Shown here piece by piece: positions 1 through 9,600 of a stretch of 23,394 nucleotides of DNA. Made by a program: the position numbers and the translations under genes. This stretch comes from Zancudomyces culisetae (lineage: Eukaryota; Kickxellomycota; Harpellomycetes; Harpellales; Legeriomycetaceae), in contig LSSK01001914.1 of assembly GCA_001969505.1 (NCBI GenBank), positions 1 to 23,394 of the forward strand, in the 5' to 3' direction. Each line of letters opens with the position of its first letter. Positions within the stretch are counted from its first letter, which is position 1. The notes beneath the pieces were generated by a model. It had not been told where the DNA came from, did not search any database, and saw only the letters and a list, made by a program, of their open reading frames with translations.

Positions 1-310
1 AGGTTCTCTTTTTGCATTTTTTACACTATTCCGTACAACTTCTGCTTTTTTCCCGTTGGATTCAGATTGAAAGGATTTTGCGGCTCTGTTTTTGTCTTCA
101 GAACCAGTTGGAAATGTCCTTATACCGCCTTCTTTAATCAACTATTGAATACCGAAAATATTGAGCATTTATTAAAAATTCCATTCCTACTGCCAAGTTG
201 AGAAATAACAACATGTACCCCAAAAGTCTTACCTTTTCGTCATAGATTATCAAAAACAAAGCCTCGCCGCCATCTAAGAAAACATTCTCAATTACACATT
301 TTTTGTTCAT
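1..310 (-). CDS. Partial gene of unknown function, 5' end only (two exons, runs off left edge)
   Basis: I do not recognise this gene. On the minus strand an ATG at 310-308 opens a 26-codon exon (310-233) ending in DEK, followed by a GTAAGA donor. An acceptor ATAG at 144-142 closes a 91 nt intron (232-142). The reading frame then stays open for 47 codons to the window edge (141-1). Exon 1 encodes a compact hydrophobic stretch (MNKKCVIENVFLDGGEALFL, then IIYDEK) that looks like a folded beta-rich N-terminus. Exon 2 is hydrophilic, rich in Lys, Ser, Glu and Asn, and probably disordered. The alternative acceptor ten bases downstream (TTAAAG) hits a stop after three codons, which favours the one chosen. 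The start is uncertain: the frame is open back to a TGA at 340-338, and CAG or TAG triplets just upstream could be acceptors for an earlier exon, making the ATG internal. Confidence 0.4.
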
Positions 311-2607
311 TTCTGCAACTAAACCCACCTCTATCCTTCAGTCTTTTTTTTTTACTATCGAATCCAACCAAAATTCCTTTAAAATTCATAAAAAAGATCC
401 TGTCTGTATTTTAAATTTTATTCCTTAATTCTCAACCACATCCGCTAAATCGAAAATCGCTTGCTTCGACCAGCCTTTTATCCTTATCTTTAGCACAATA
501 TTAAGCTTAAAGTGTTGGTTGCATTCATATCCTCTATACTCCTATAAATGCATTTTTACAACTCCAGTATTAGTAGTTGGTGATTAAATCGGTATTTGCT
601 AAATTAATTGGGTCCAAAATGTTTTGCTTTTCGAAGGCGCTTTTGTTTTTCAGTTTAAAAATCTGCTCAGCCCGTAGAAACATCGCTTTTGAAGATAGCC
701 TCCACAAAGCTCGAATAGTACTAGCACATATATCTCAATTATAATTATCTCTCTTACCTTCAATGTCTCGATGCTTTATGAATGTTACTTTACCTTCCTA
801 GTTTTCAACCGTAACCACTGCTTTTGCCTCTATTGTTTTTCTATTAGATGGAATATATTTATCTGCAGGTCTGTTTAGTTTTAAATTTTCATTTGAGTTA
901 ATTTTCAAATATTTTTGTTGTTTATAACAACTGTTATAGATGAAACGAACAGCTAGTTGCATTCAAAAGCTAAAATGTACCCAAAAAAAAACGACAGATG
1001 TGCTGGATTTTCTGGATAATTACCGATACCACCAAATAGTTTTGCTTGGGCTTTTTTAACGGTTTTTTTTTAGAAATATAAATCATAGGTGAAAGCAGCC
1101 ATTAACAACATTATTTTTTGAACAAATTGAGCCCAAATAATTAGTACCAATCGAACTGTTACACTATAACCTCGGAACATACAAACATGGGGCAGGGTAT
1201 AAAGTTCCTACTAGAAGTATATTCAGTTTCTTGGCTTTTTGCTTTGCTTTTCCTGTTTCCACTTTTTATTTTGGAGTTATCCTGCTCAAGTTCAAAGGAA
1301 AAAAAATTAAGAATAGGGCCTGTGGGTTGCAAAAGATGCTAACTGATTGGCAAGGTAGGGGGTTGAACATATTTGCTATTGTTTAGCTTTTACAGTCGAA
1401 TATCTAATAATTACGATGCTTTGAATGCAAACCTATTCCATTATTATATTTTGTTCTTTATCTTGACCCATTTGCTTCTGACACCAGTTCAAGTAAATGC
1501 TAAAAATAAACACACAATTTGAGAAATATCTGACAATTCTCCAAAAGCAAACTCCAATCAATGGCTTGTGTTTACGATTTAAAATGGCAATTATAATACA
1601 TAGGCGCAGCCAATAGCCCTTGAAAAGTATCGATTTTTCAAATTTAGGTTTTGATTGTGTTTGATTATTTAGTTCACTACACGCAATTGAAAACTAGAAT
1701 TTGTAAGAAGCATAATAATGAAAAACAGGGTGTATAGGTGCTGAATTTGCCTTTAAACTTCAAGATTTTGAAACTATATTTCTGCCACATTATGAATACT
1801 TGTCGGTAGATGTTTACTTCACCGGATAGAACAAATGCGAATAGTGTTAATGTCACTCTAAAATGTGTAAAGTAAGAGCAGTAAAAATAATTCCTGGCTC
1901 TTGTTGATGATAGCTGTATTTTTATTTTGGGAATGTTAATCACCTTGGTAATTGCTGAAATATGTATAACAAATCAGTTAAAGAAGCGTAAAAAATAGGC
2001 TCATACTAGAGTTTTGTGGAGGATTGATCATCCCATCTATTTTTTAGCGCTATCTGTTCCTTATGGATATTGTGTTTTAGCTTGACCAGTATGTATGAGG
2101 ATATGATTTGACAATTAAGGTATTATACTGTGCTAATCATATTCTCTTCCTCTGTTCTCTGTCCTTTTAATCAACTTTTTGGAGACACGTGCGTGTAATA
2201 ACCCCCCTTCCCCGCCCCTCAAGCAAGATTTATTCAAATATTTGTTGTTTTTTTTCCTTTTTAATATGAATTTTGACAAGAATTATGAGAAAGGTTGTGA
2301 AAATCTTGTTTTAAGATGTTGATGATCATTTCAAATTCTATTTCGAATATGGAAAAGACGCAGAAATGCTGTGTTAGAGTCATAAAAACGGACAACATCT
2401 CGGATAGTTGAATGTGTAACATGACAAATGAAAATCCTAATCGAGAAAAAAAACAGCGGATTTTTTTTTGAAGAGGGAAGGGTTGTTTTGTTTATTTTTT
2501 TCTGCTTTTTTGTTACATAAAAAAGCATACAAAAGAAAGAAAAGTGAAAAACGCATACATTGACAATTTCTTACACAGAAAGCAATTTGTATAATACAAT
2601 TCCCAAA
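311..2607. other. Long AT-rich intergenic region between divergent genes
   Basis: This 2.3 kb stretch separates the minus-strand gene at the left edge from the HAD phosphatase gene. It is AT-rich with many poly-T and poly-A runs and stops in all frames. I see no supported gene, tRNA or transposon. The only items noted are: a 51-codon ATG ORF at 1187-1342 (+) with a hydrophobic central segment; a perfect CACGTG palindrome at 2186-2191, about 420 bp before the phosphatase start, of the type bound by bHLH factors such as Pho4 and Cbf1; and a C-rich run at about 2201-2220. Longer open frames here, such as 1677-1943 on the minus strand, lack a convincing ATG and have AT-driven composition. Confidence 0.6.
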
Positions 2608-3489
2608 ATGGACGTGATTCTTGAGGCTGAGTGTTTGCTCTTTGATCTTGATGGAACCCTAATCAGTAAGTACTTTTTCTCAATACTATTCTGGGTGACT
2701 ATGGATTGGTTGCTTTTTTGTTGTTTAAAAATCTAGATTCTATGATATCTATTGCATTTTTCCTGTTGACTTTTCCTCATTTTTTCTTTTGAAGGAAAGT
2801 ATACTCATACTCATACACAAACACATAGCATGGATCTAACGTAAATTCTAAAATTTTCAAAATAAATAGACACAACAAAGTGTGTCGAAAAGCACTGGAA
2901 GGCAAACTGCGAAAAGCATGGAGTAGATTTCGAGACACTAATGGCCTTTAGTCACGGCACCCAGACAATAAAAGTTTTGGAAAAGTTTTTTCCAGAACAC
3001 ATGGTAAATGAAAAGTCAGTTATCGAGCTTGAAGAGGTGGTGATGAACGATACAGACGGTGTGGAAGTTGTTGATGGTGCTATAGAATTTGTTAAGAGGC
3101 TTCCCGCATCAAAATGGGGGATAGTAACATCAGGAACAAAGAAAATGGCAGAAACACGCATTATACAGACCAGTTTTCCACCTACAACTGCATTTTACAC
3201 TGCAGATATTGTGAAAAATAGCAAACCACATCCAGAGGGTTATTTGCGATGCGCACAGGAGTTGGGTGCAGATCCAGCATCATGTATAGTCTTTGAGGAT
3301 GCACCAGCAGGTATAAAGGCTGGGTTGGAGGCTGGATGCAAGGTTGTTGGTGTTGTTTCATCACACACTCGAGAGCAGTTGATGAAACTGGGTGTTTCGG
3401 CCTGTATTGAGAGTTACAACTCAATAACTTGTGTAATCGAAAATGGAAGAATATTATTGACAATCAGAAACGGAATTAGCGCAAATTAA
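2608..3489 (+). CDS. HAD-family sugar/glycerol phosphate phosphatase (GPP/DOG type)
   Basis: This predicts a 225-residue cytosolic Mg-dependent phosphatase of the haloacid dehalogenase superfamily, closest in motifs to yeast Gpp1/Gpp2 (glycerol-3-phosphatase) and Dog1/Dog2 (2-deoxyglucose-6-phosphatase). Exon 1 is 2608-2665, exon 2 is 2870-3489. The 204 nt intron has a GTAAGT donor and AATAG acceptor and splits the codon for residue 20. All HAD motifs are present: DLDGT with nucleophile Asp13 and acid/base Asp15 (motif I), TSG at 106-108 (motif II), Lys138 in KPHPEGYL (motif III), and FEDAPAG with Glu162-Asp163 (motif IV). The cap helix has SHGTQT at residues 47-52, matching SHGWRT of Gpp1. 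The length is slightly below the roughly 250 residues of the yeast enzymes because the C-terminal tail is short. The ATG at 2941 is internal, since starting there would remove the nucleophile. The exact substrate (glycerol phosphate versus hexose phosphate) cannot be read from the sequence. Confidence 0.9.
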
Positions 3490-3849
3490 TAGTTGCTAGT
3501 CTCACTTTCTGTGATATCCTCGCCTTATTATACACACATTGCTAGTTAGCGTAAACAAGCATATATATATTTTTTCGTTTCATTTTTCCATTGCTTTTCT
3601 AAAAAAAATATAGACACACCATAACTACCAAAAGTTACTCAGATTTATTGATGCGTTCATTGGTCATTTTATATACTATTTTTTCTTTTTGGTGATTATG
3701 ATGAATTAAAGGTCAAAATGTGTATTTTAGCATTCTTGATGAAAAGCGAAATACCTGATTTTTGTAAAAAAAACAACTCGAAGTACTTTGAGTACATTTA
3801 AAATAGAATCAAAACTGCAGTAGAGAACAAGCGGGAGGAGAGGGAAATA
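3490..3849. other. Intergenic: phosphatase 3' end and PUF60-like 5' region
   Basis: The 360 bp between two same-strand genes is AT-rich. A TATATATAT run at about 3563-3571 and poly-T tracts may belong to the 3' end of the phosphatase transcript. A purine-rich stretch (3823-3848) directly precedes the next ATG and is probably its 5' leader. A short uORF-like frame starts with ATG near 3718 and ends at the TAA at 3799-3801. No gene is supported. Confidence 0.5.
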
Positions 3850-5784
3850 ATGGCTGACGCAAAGGCAAATGATTTCCAACAAGAGGCCAAAGAATTGCAG
3901 AGGATGCAGGCTGAGCTTGATTTAAAGTTGGAGCAGCAGGATAAACCTGTCAGTAAGGATGAGACGCAGATATCAGAGGTAGAAGATGAGGAAGAGCGTA
4001 AGCTTGAGCCTGAAAAAAGGCTCAAATTGAGTAGAGCTAGGGCTTACATGAAAGAGCTACAAAATACTGTAAGTAGGTTTAATGTATAATTATATGGACA
4101 TGTATAAACATACACTTACTAGTTTTGTTTATTTTTGGATCGTGATTTTAACACAAGTATGACAGTTAAATATAAATGACAATATAAAGGGCTGAAGTTG
4201 TTTTATTTATTTAAAACTAGAGATTCAAAGAGCTTAATGAGGATCTGCAAAAACCAAAATCGGTTGGAATACTGAACCCGGGATTGGCATCGGGTATGGA
4301 TGTACGAATACTTGCAACACTTTCTAGAATTTACGTCGGCTCAATAAATTTTGAAATGACGGATGAGCATCTAAGAAAAATATTTTCCGAATATGGTGCA
4401 GTAAAGAACATTAGTATGTCGATAGACCGAAACACAGGAAAACATATGGGATTTGGGTTTATAGATTTTGACGTTCCAGAATCTGCGAGCCTGGCACTTG
4501 AGAATATGACAGGAAAAATTCTTGCTGGAAGGTAATTCTTTTTTCTATTTTCTCCCCCCTTTTTTAAAGGGAAAGATAGGGTATCGATGGTGGCAGTTGT
4601 GAGAGTTATGACAGTTGTGATACCAGAATACTGACCCTAATATATTTTGAGAGCTATCAAGCTTAACAAGGATAAATTCATACATTTATTTTTGTGGATC
4701 TATACACTGTAGACAGATAAAAGTGGGCAGACCAAAGGAATACGAGTCGGCATTATCGGCAATCACCATAAAGCCACCAGCAGAAAGGATATACGTATCT
4801 AACGTGAATGAATCAATCAGCGAAGAGGATCTCTCGTCGATGTTTTTACATTTTGGAGCAATAAAAAAGTGTGTTCTTTCACCAAACATGCTAACACGAA
4901 AACACAGAGGTTGGGGATATATTGAGTTTGAATCAGCAGAGATAGCGGCTGGCGTGCTCTCAACTATGGATAGATTTAAATTGGTGAACCAAGAGCTTCG
5001 CGTTAGGGAATGCGTGGTTGGCGGAGAGCTGGGTGAAGGAATGGCCATTTTAGACTCATTACCACAACCGGTATTACCACTAAAAGTATTCACAGAAAAA
5101 GCGGTGGCTGGGTCATCTTTTGGCGATAAAGGTAACTAGAATGGATATTTCCCTTCTTATTTTGTCATTTTGAGTAGCGAGCGCGACTCTTTAATTGATT
5201 AGAAAGCAAACGCGACAAAAAAATAACTGATTGAAATATTTATAGAACAACCAGAAGCCTCAAATAGCGAACAAGCGCATTCTGCTCAACCCAGCGCTTA
5301 CACATCTGCTGCAATCGATACCAAGGCAATGGGCCAAGCGGCGTTGAATGTGGCTGCCAAGCTTTCAGCACCCCTGCATTCTACAGACCTGGATTCTGTA
5401 GCAAACGAGGAGAATCTACACATAAGCTCAAAACAGAGATACTCGATTATGCAAAAGCTCTCCAGAGGCGAAGAGGCCATGGCAGTCATGTTCCTTTCTA
5501 ATACAGCTACGCCCGAAGAAATAGATGAAGATTTTGCGGAGGATATTTATCTTGAGTCGAAAAAGTATGGCGATATCGAAAAGATTGAGGTTCGTGTTGA
5601 CGATCAGAATCACGATGTTAAGGTGTTCGTTGTGTATAGAAGCATACATGATGCCAAGAATGCCGTGAGTGTGTTTGATCAAAGATGGTTTGGTGGAAGA
5701 AAGGTAGCTGCATCAATCTATGACTACGAAAAACTTCGTTCTGAACCGAACCCCGCAACAGACGTGTATCCACGCAACCAGTAG
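3850..5784 (+). CDS. PUF60-like poly(U)-binding splicing factor (RRM1-RRM2-UHM)
   Basis: This predicts a 495-residue nuclear RNA-binding protein homologous to animal PUF60/FIR/Half-pint, which binds U-rich 3' splice-site tracts with U2AF and helps recruit U2 snRNP. The four exons are 3850-4068, 4221-4531, 4713-5131 and 5246-5784. All three introns (152, 181, 114 nt) are GT-AG and restore continuous homology. Residues 1-90 are charged and helix-prone. RRM1 starts at residue 109 (RNP2 IYVGSI, RNP1 KHMGFGFI at 147-154) and joins RRM2 through RQIKVGRP, where human PUF60 has RNIKVGRP. RRM2 runs about 202-276 (RNP2 IYVSNV, RNP1 KHRGWGYI). An Ala/Ser-rich linker leads to ISSKQRYSIMQKLSR, matching the human segment before its last domain. 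The C-terminal U2AF-homology motif (about 395-478) keeps the acidic helix EEIDEDFAEDI and the RWF motif at 463-465, which grips ULM tryptophans. Human PUF60 has 559 residues. The start is the first ATG after the in-frame stop at 3799. An upstream non-ATG exon cannot be excluded. Confidence 0.9.
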
Positions 5785-6130
5785 TGATTATTTCTATATT
5801 TACGTATTTGTGTTTAACCGTTTCCCTTTTTATCATCAATTTCTTTTATAGTGTATATTTAAGCATTTCTAACCAAATGGCTACATATTGTTGTTTATTT
5901 TCGATTATACCAACAAAGAAAAAGAACAGAAAAAAAACAGAAAAAATGATATTGTGCTTCAGGAATGTCTATTAGAAAAGTTTTCGTGGAGTACAAAACC
6001 TTCCTTATATACACATATGTCGACTAGGTATTATGTTGGGGGTTTGTGTGTCGGATACATAGATGGCTGCAGTGTATGGTTTATAATTTAAAGTTATAAT
6101 TTGCGTATTAATCAGTGAGGGCAAGATATT
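5785..6130. other. Intergenic region between convergent 3' ends
   Basis: The 346 bp between the PUF60-like stop and the stop of the tentative minus-strand gene contain A-rich runs (about 5917-5946) and T-rich runs suited to 3' end formation of convergent transcripts. The two short plus-strand open frames here are A/T-driven, overlap one another and show no family resemblance. I see no gene. Confidence 0.5.
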
Positions 6131-6543
6131 TTACTTGGTAAAGCACTCATTCTCTTGTACTTTGGCGTAATTAATACAATGAAAGAAGTTCCAAAGGTAA
6201 GATTTACGACTCCTGTATTTACGCGATATTTGGGATTTTTTGGTGCTGTAGCTGATGTTGTAAAATTCGGAGTATTTATCAGGAATTTTGTAAAGTGAAA
6301 CGACCAGCTTGTCATTGGTGTAATCGAAACTAAAATATACCAAAATTACGGTTTCACCAGTGTAATTTGAAAATGCAAACTACAAAAGAAATATTTAGGT
6401 TTAATCAATAAATGCAAGTTAGTATATATTTCATGAAACAGCGATTTTGTAGAGGCCTATTTACAGTTTAAAAATATTAGAGTATACTCGGACTAACATT
6501 GTAATATTACAGAGTGTAGTACCATAGCGGAAATCAGTAGCAT
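6131..6543 (-). CDS. Tentative small secreted protein, 93 residues (two exons)
   Basis: I do not recognise this protein family. The minus strand gives a coherent two-exon model. Exon 1 is 6543-6511 (ATG plus 10 codons, phase 0). A 131 nt intron (6510-6380) starts GTAATA, has a perfect TACTAAC branch-point consensus about 40 nt before its end, and closes with a pyrimidine-rich TTTCTTTTGTAG. Exon 2 runs 6379-6131 to TAA. The joined product starts MLLISAMVLHSFAFS, a plausible though short signal peptide (cleavage near residues 13-15), followed by a beta-like segment TVILVYFSF, two N-glycosylation sequons (Asn16, Asn52) and a basic region near residues 57-70. Only two cysteines occur. The first exon is short and its donor is weak, so exon 1 is the least certain part. 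The plus strand opposite exon 2 is also open but lacks a start. No function can be assigned. Confidence 0.4.
6380..6510 (-). other. Intron with perfect TACTAAC branch site
   Basis: This is the proposed intron of the small minus-strand gene. Read on the minus strand it begins GTAATA, carries ATACTAACTT about 40 nt before the end and finishes TTTCTTTTGTAG. A similar TTACTAACACT occurs in the first intron of the Cgi121-like gene at the right end of the window. The branch-point sequence fits fungal introns and is the best evidence that the minus strand is transcribed here. Confidence 0.45.
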
Positions 6544-6637
6544 TCTGTTGTTTCGGGATTAAACAAACTCAGTAATCGCGTAAAACAAAATTTCGAACCT
6601 CAAAGTAGAGTTAACAAAAGTGTGAATAAACAAAAAA
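6544..6637. promoter_or_regulatory. Short putative bidirectional promoter
   Basis: Only 94 bp lie between the tentative minus-strand start at 6543 and the SZT2-like start at 6638, so both genes would share one promoter region if the small gene is real. An AT-rich stretch holds TAAAACAAAAT at about 6581-6591, but I see no clear TATA box or named factor site. An in-frame TGA at 6623-6625 fixes the 5' limit of the SZT2-like reading frame. Confidence 0.3.
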
Positions 6638-9600
6638 ATGAGGACAAACTATCAGGGAGACTTGGTACAGGCTCCAAAGCAGTATGCGAAAAGAAAAAAG
6701 AAGAACAAACCTCATGTAGCAAAGACAGTTGTCTTGAAACGTATATACAATCTTTCCTTTGGTAAAGTGGAAAGAGCTCTTTGGTGCCTCGACAATTTAT
6801 TGGTGCCTCAAACAATTAAAGAGTTTGAGAAGCTTAATCTTGATGTAGTTGACATAATTTTCAAGGATAAAAAACAAGCATATACAAAAAAAGTTATACT
6901 CAAGAGATACGAGGCAAAAAGGCTCGAGGCACTCAAGAAAAGGAGTAAGAATCTGAAAGCCGAGGGAAAAGGAAAGAGATATGACGAAGTTAAAGAGCCA
7001 TTTTTACAGGAGAATGGTGGTAAGGAAAACGTGGAATCTTTTAAGCACGAAGAGGAGGCTCTCTATGGTAAGCGGAAAAGAAGGAACACAGTGAATGAAA
7101 TGGATAGTAAGCGAAGTAAAATGGTGAAGGAATTTGGTGAAGCAGAGATGGTTGGTGAGGAAGAGATGGTTGGTGAAGACATTGCAGAATCGTACCAATA
7201 TGTGGACAGAGTGATTTCAAGACTACCAGTTATATACGATCAGGATACGTCTTTTTATTTTATCGATGATAAGTACAAGTTTGTCTTTGTGATCGACATT
7301 AGCGAGAGCATGACTGTGCTGGATATGGTTACTGGAAGTAGATTGCTTGATATTGCATTAGAAACGTAAGTTTTTTTTGGCTTCTTTTTATATATGTGTA
7401 CGAAGTTAATGTATTCATGACAGTTGGTGGGAGAGGGAGGAAGGGGGGGTTGTGGTGATAAGTATTTTTAAAATGAATAACGATCAAGTATTGTTTAAAT
7501 TTAATGTAAAAAGTTAATACAATAATGGAAATGGGAATGAAATTTTAGGTTGGAAAAATGCTTGAATGGTGTGACACAGCCATACACGTTAGAGCCAAAG
7601 GTAGGATTCAAGCCGTTTGGATGTGAACCAAAGATCATAGCATCTATAGTGGCATATTATCCAACAGAAAAGGCAAGGAGACAGGGACTTGGGAAAAGGT
7701 TTAAGGAAAACACACGGTACGAAAGGAGAGAAATTCCTTATTTTAGGACACTTGTGCACTCAGAGTACATAGTAGTAGGAAATGTTGGGAAAATAATGGA
7801 AAAGGTACTGCAAAATCTGAGTGACTATATAGAGGAAATAATCGAGCTAAGGGAAAAGAATAGTGACGTAGTAGTGGGAAGTGATGAAAATGAAGGAGGA
7901 ACAGAGGGACCGGGGAAACCAGGGGATCTAGGAAATTCAGATGGACTAGAAAAAGCTGTGAAAGAGTCACAAATTTCAGAGTCAATACAATTGGCAGAAT
8001 ATTATCTGGAACTACTGGTGAACACATATCCTGCTGGAGTGGTACTGATTATGGACGGGGTGGAAAGTTCAGATTTTGATGTGCGCAAGATATTTGAGTC
8101 TGTGGGATTTTTTGTGGAGAGTGAGATAAACCTCACAGTTATACAGGTAGGATCAGGCGGGGGATTTGATCCATCCGTACCCCTTGGATGCGTTGCGGAA
8201 AATGGGTTGCTTAGATTCATTGCACAGGCATTTAGGGGGAAGTTTTTATATGCGACGGACTGTCCAGATGTAGTTGAGCTGGGAAAAATAAACTTTTACC
8301 ACGATCAGTTCTTAGTTAAGACAATAAAACTAAGGAATAATTTTACACGAGAGCAAAATAGGCAGGATGCTGTAGGTTTTCCAAGAGCGGGAGATATTTC
8401 TCAAGAAAAAGTAAATCCCCAGCCAGGAATTCCGAGGAGAAACCTCAACAACTGGGCCACATTGTTTCCATGGGACGAAGAATCGGCACCACCAGAGGTA
8501 GAAATTGTAGAGGCAAGGTATAGTGACTATCCCATGCAAATAGGATTGGGGTTGATCGTACAGGCGCGAATCAAGGAAGGGTTTATTTTGACAGATGTGA
8601 AAGCGCAACCAATTACGCAAAAAATGGTTCTGGAGGGACAGGAAACACTTCGTGAGCATAACGTTGGAGAACAGATCCAGACCACTTTGAAACTGTTCTG
8701 GTTGCCAAATATAACCATAATATACAAAATAGTTAGCACAAATATTTTTAATGGAAACGAAGAGATGGAGAGAAAAAGCGAAAACAGAAAAAGAAGGACC
8801 CAAGCATTCCAGAATCTTATTAAAATTAATATCAGCTCATATAGACGATTTACGCTTTCGTTTTTAGAGTGGACACCATCGGAGCAAGGGAGTGATCAGA
8901 CCTCGAAAATAGCAAAAGATGTGCATCAATTTTTGCGAATGCTTGTGGAAAAGGATGAGAAACTAAAAGACATATATTCACCCTCGCTCTTGCCACTCAC
9001 AGGTGTGTTGGAGAAAAAAATAGAGTTTCCTGGTGGTGGAACAGCGGTAGAAAACGGGTTGGCAGGGCATAGACGGAAAATATACAGGTATATTGCCGAA
9101 TGGGCAAGAAGTGATAAGTGTAAGGACGTATTTAAGCAAATATCGGGGTACCAGGAGCATTCCACGTATTTGATAACTAGTAAAGCTATTAGTGGGCATG
9201 AAACCGAGTTTAATTTTAAAAAAATGAGAGAGTTCGCAAAAAAGTTCTTTAAAGAGCTGGAGTTAGAGGTGCTACATAATGACGGGCCAGGCAAAGATCC
9301 TATCAAAGAGTCTGAAACTAGGATAGTTCCAGATAAAGGTCCAAGTGATGGACCAGATTCTAGTCATAAGGTTATAGGCCCGGGGATAGGGATGAGTGGA
9401 GAGCTTGAAGGCAATGTATATAGAGACTTACCCGCAAAGCTTGAGGATTTGGTTTTTATAACGGTTGAAGACATTCCACAAATAGCACTTGCGTTTCTAC
9501 CAGAGGATTTAGCACTTTATCAAGAATCACCGGCTTTTGTGCTAGTACAATGGGAATACATAACAAACTGGTCAATAAAGATATCCCTGAGTCTGTTCAA

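Noticed and set aside
1677-1943. 88-codon minus-strand frame in the left spacer
   Set aside because: It begins with GTG, has AT-driven composition and no recognisable motif. An AAATACAG acceptor inside it was considered, but no coherent exon set was found.
311-2607. tRNA or other structural RNA gene in the left spacer
   Set aside because: No GGTTCRANYCC-type B box or matching A box was found on either strand by eye.
5784-6091. Two overlapping plus-strand frames after the PUF60-like gene
   Set aside because: They are short, low-complexity, Lys/Asn-rich from A-runs, without introns or family resemblance. Better explained as 3' untranslated sequence.
6122-6298. Plus-strand hydrophobic frame opposite the tentative small secreted-protein gene
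   Set aside because: It has no ATG near its beginning and no splice context. The minus strand has the branch site, acceptor and stop, so this is taken as its antisense shadow.
7550-7552. Start of the giant ORF at a TTG codon
   Set aside because: This is a Leu codon just after the intron acceptor. The true start is the ATG at 6638 in exon 1, which carries conserved SZT2 N-terminal sequence.
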